Program-made: the position numbers and the translations under genes
The notes under the pieces: model-generated
What the model saw: the letters and a program-made list of their open reading frames with translations, nothing else
Told to the model about the DNA's origin: nothing
The model's database searches: none
In this document: piece by piece, positions 62,294-64,000 of the stretch
Numbering within the stretch: the first letter of the stretch is position 1
How the letters are laid out: each line of letters opens with the position of its first letter
Assembly: GCA_026931725.1 (NCBI GenBank)
Contig: JAIXLE010000094.1
Span: 22,398 to 86,397 of the forward strand
Length of the DNA stretch: 64,000 bases
Direction of reading: 5' to 3'
Source of the DNA: Bacteroidales bacterium
GTDB taxonomy: Bacteria; Planctomycetota; Planctomycetia; Gemmatales; Gemmataceae

Positions 62294-63538
62294 ATGAACA
62301 ACGCATACATTGGAGTCGGTGGCAACCTGGGTGATCGGGGAGCCACTCTCCGCGCGGCGGTGGATCGGTTGCGGGCTGAACCTGGGCTTCAGGTTCGGGC
62401 CGTATCCCGTCTGTATGAAACCGATCCCGTGGGCGGTCCTGTTGGCCAACCCGCATTCCTGAATGGGGCTGTGGCGGTTGTTACGGAACGCTCCCCTGCG
62501 GAATTACTAACCTTCCTGCACCAAGTCGAACAACAATTTGGCCGAATCCGTACCGTGAAAGACGGCCCCCGGACGCTCGATCTGGATTTACTCCTTTACG
62601 ATGATTGTATTCTCGATTCTCCCACTCTAACGCTGCCCCATCCCCGGATGCATGAACGTGCCTTCGTCCTGGTGCCGCTGGCGGAAATCGCGCCGACCGT
62701 TCGCCATCCCCGAACGGGTCAGACGATCGCGGAACTCCTATCCCATGTTGGCACGGCCGGTGTTCGAGAAGCCACGCCCCCGCATCCCACGACTCCAGAA
62801 CTGGCCGGGTTGCGGGTACTCGTGACCGGCTCCACTCGCGGAATCGGTGCGGCCATCGCCACGGCCTGTGCCGCGCACGGTGCGACGGTGTTCACCCACG
62901 GTCGACAGCCACTCTCCGCCGACCTGACCGCCACAATCTCGCCAAACCAGCATTTCTGTGCAGATTTCACCGATTCTGCCGCCGTTGCACGGTTGGCGGA
63001 AGATGCCTGGGCTGCCACCGATGGGGCGGGTTTGGATGTCCTCATCTGCAATGCGGGCACGGACACGCTCACCGGCGATGCGGCCCAATGGTCGTTCGCC
63101 CAGAAACTCCAATCATTGCTCGCTGTGGACCTGCAAGCCACCGTGTATCTCTCCCGCGCCATCGGGGACAAGATGAAAACCCGCGGGCACGGCGTGATCC
63201 TGACCATCGGCTGGGATCAGGCCGAAACGGGCATGGAAGGCGATAGCGGGCAGCTGTTCGCCGCCGTGAAGGGAGCCATCACCTGTTTCACCCGCAGTCT
63301 GGCTTTGAGTCTGGCTCCTGCCGTGCGTGTGAACTGCATCGCGCCGGGTTGGATTCGCACGGCCTGGGGGGAAACGGCTTCTTCTCTTTGGCAAGAGCGG
63401 GTCCGTCGAGAAACCCCGCTCGGAATCTGGGGATTGCCAGAAGACATCGCCGCCACGGCTGTCTGGCTCGCCTCCCCGGCGGCCCGGTTCCTCACCGGGC
63501 AAACCATCCGGGTCAACGGCGGCGCTGTCCGAGCCTGA
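62294..63538 (+). CDS. folK: FolK (HPPK) fused to a short-chain dehydrogenase with an altered active site
   Basis: A 414-aa two-domain protein starting at ATG 62294. Residues 1-155 are 6-hydroxymethyl-7,8-dihydropterin pyrophosphokinase: YIGVGGNLGDRGATLRAAV, RTLDLDLLLYDDCIL, LPHPRMHERAFVLVPLAEI. Residues 170-414 form an SDR: VTGSTRGIGAAIA (178-185 core), CNAG and VNGGAVRA. The SDR catalytic Tyr of YxxxK is Phe322 (F-x3-K326) and the Ser region reads LTIGWDQ, so classical reductase chemistry is doubtful. If functional it would act in the same folate/pterin branch, in the manner of FolM/PTR1. The HPPK half looks intact. Confidence 0.85.
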   Translation: MNNAYIGVGGNLGDRGATLRAAVDRLRAEPGLQVRAVSRLYETDPVGGPVGQPAFLNGAVAVVTERSPAELLTFLHQVEQQFGRIRTVKDGPRTLDLDLLLYDDCILDSPTLTLPHPRMHERAFVLVPLAEIAPTVRHPRTGQTIAELLSHVGTAGVREATPPHPTTPELAGLRVLVTGSTRGIGAAIATACAAHGATVFTHGRQPLSADLTATISPNQHFCADFTDSAAVARLAEDAWAATDGAGLDVLICNAGTDTLTGDAAQWSFAQKLQSLLAVDLQATVYLSRAIGDKMKTRGHGVILTIGWDQAETGMEGDSGQLFAAVKGAITCFTRSLALSLAPAVRVNCIAPGWIRTAWGETASSLWQERVRRETPLGIWGLPEDIAATAVWLASPAARFLTGQTIRVNGGAVRA

Positions 63539-63562
63539 ACCCGCCCCGTGTCCCTTTCCCGG

Positions 63563-64000
63563 CTACAAATAGCGGACCAATCGCCGACGACTGGCGGAAT
63601 CGAGCTTGTCGATATTCGGGATCAGGTAGCGGACACCATGTTCATCCGTGATGAGGACACGCCCACCGGGAAGCCGTCGAACATCCTCTTCCGCCTTGAT
63701 GCGGAACCGAACCGGGCCATGATCGGTCTGCACCTCGCAGGCAATCGGTTCGACCTGCCCGGTCAACCCGATCACTTCGGTAATCACGGGTAAGAAATGG
63801 CGTTGTGATAGCTCACGTTCGATCACGGATCGTAACGGCATCGGCAGTTCTTCGAGCCGGGCCGTGGTGAACAGTTCTCGGCCATCCGCATCCAAAAGCG
63901 ACACGGGGCCGCGCGGGTCCGAGATGGGAAACGCCCGCACGGGTTCGACCCCCACATGGCGGGTGCCGTCGGGCAGCGTCAGCACGAGCCGGCCCTGGGC
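63563..64000 (-). CDS. DUF1854 domain protein (5' end cut by window)
   Basis: The frame is open to base 64000 and reads AQGRLVLTLPDGTRHVGVEP at its visible start, so the GTG at 63985 is internal. The visible 145 residues contain VRAFPISDPRGPVSLLDADG, SQRHFLPVITEVIGLTG and ITDEHGVRYLIPNIDKL, which match DUF1854, a domain often found with cyanophycin or ABC transporter genes. Length is close to the family's. Its function is unknown. Confidence 0.8.
   Translation of the reverse strand, partial: AQGRLVLTLPDGTRHVGVEPVRAFPISDPRGPVSLLDADGRELFTTARLEELPMPLRSVIERELSQRHFLPVITEVIGLTGQVEPIACEVQTDHGPVRFRIKAEEDVRRLPGGRVLITDEHGVRYLIPNIDKLDSASRRRLVRYL

Noticed and set aside
1..64000. tRNA or rRNA genes
   Set aside because: I looked in the larger gaps for cloverleaf arms, TTCGA-type T-loops and rRNA signatures and found none.

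Overview
The window is one continuous stretch of a planctomycete chromosome, most likely from the Gemmataceae (Gemmata/Zavarzinella/Tuwongella-like). The basis is gene content: two DUF1559 proteins with pilin-like N-termini each followed by a small carrier-like lipoprotein gene, a PVC-type cytochrome with an N-terminal SGNH hydrolase, a CGPSR-type sulfatase, the PVC small basic protein, BlaI/M56 regulators, DUF4058, DUF1854 and MEKHLA proteins. GC content looks near 60% by eye. I see no rRNA, tRNA, CRISPR array, transposase or integrase. Genes at both edges are cut by the window.

Layout. 1-8.5 kb: ADP-ribosylglycohydrolase (5' cut), an LPG-synthase-type membrane protein, ogt, a frameshifted DUF1559 gene with its lipoprotein, a BlaI-M56 regulatory pair behind a visible promoter/operator, and csrA. 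8.6-11.5 kb: a YHS-domain protein and an overlapping phosphatase-glycosyltransferase pair. 11.5-29.1 kb, all on the minus strand: aroA-truA, asd, rsmE with a 68-aa gene, galE, a WD40 gene joined to mutS, an anti-sigma kinase and a STAS antagonist, a Cys-cluster protein, two ATP-grasp ligases, a lysine 2,3-aminomutase, glutamate dehydrogenase and a phytanoyl-CoA dioxygenase-like protein. 29.5-31.9 kb: an SPFH/GYF protein with a zinc-ribbon membrane protein. 32-38.2 kb, minus strand: treZ, a phosphatase fused to three RidA-like domains, pheT. 38.5-47.4 kb, plus strand: a lipoprotein-like gene, cysC, a degenerate alpha/beta-hydrolase, a Tat-exported Gfo/Idh/MocA oxidoreductase and a MoxR-DUF4058-DUF4058-unknown-DUF58 run. 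47.4-49.6 kb: a DUF1559-lipoprotein cassette bracketed by an exact 87-bp duplication of the 3' end of the next gene. 49.6-64 kb: ABC-2-like permease, SGNH-PVC cytochrome, DinB, an XPB-like helicase with a DUF790/Bax1 nuclease, MEKHLA, sulfatase, LarA-like racemase, small basic protein, a FolK-SDR fusion and DUF1854 (5' cut).

The most interesting parts are: (i) the aminomutase/double ATP-grasp/Cys-cluster run, which could be a small beta-lysine ligation pathway; (ii) the 87-bp duplication around the DUF1559 cassette, a trace of recent cassette movement; (iii) a dispersed palindrome (core GGGGACGATCGTCCCC) present five times at gene ends; (iv) unusual fusions (phosphatase-RidA x3, FolK-SDR) and pseudoenzyme-like active sites; (v) an archaeal-style XPB-Bax1 pair in a bacterium. 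Family names come from motif recognition by eye; no database search was run.
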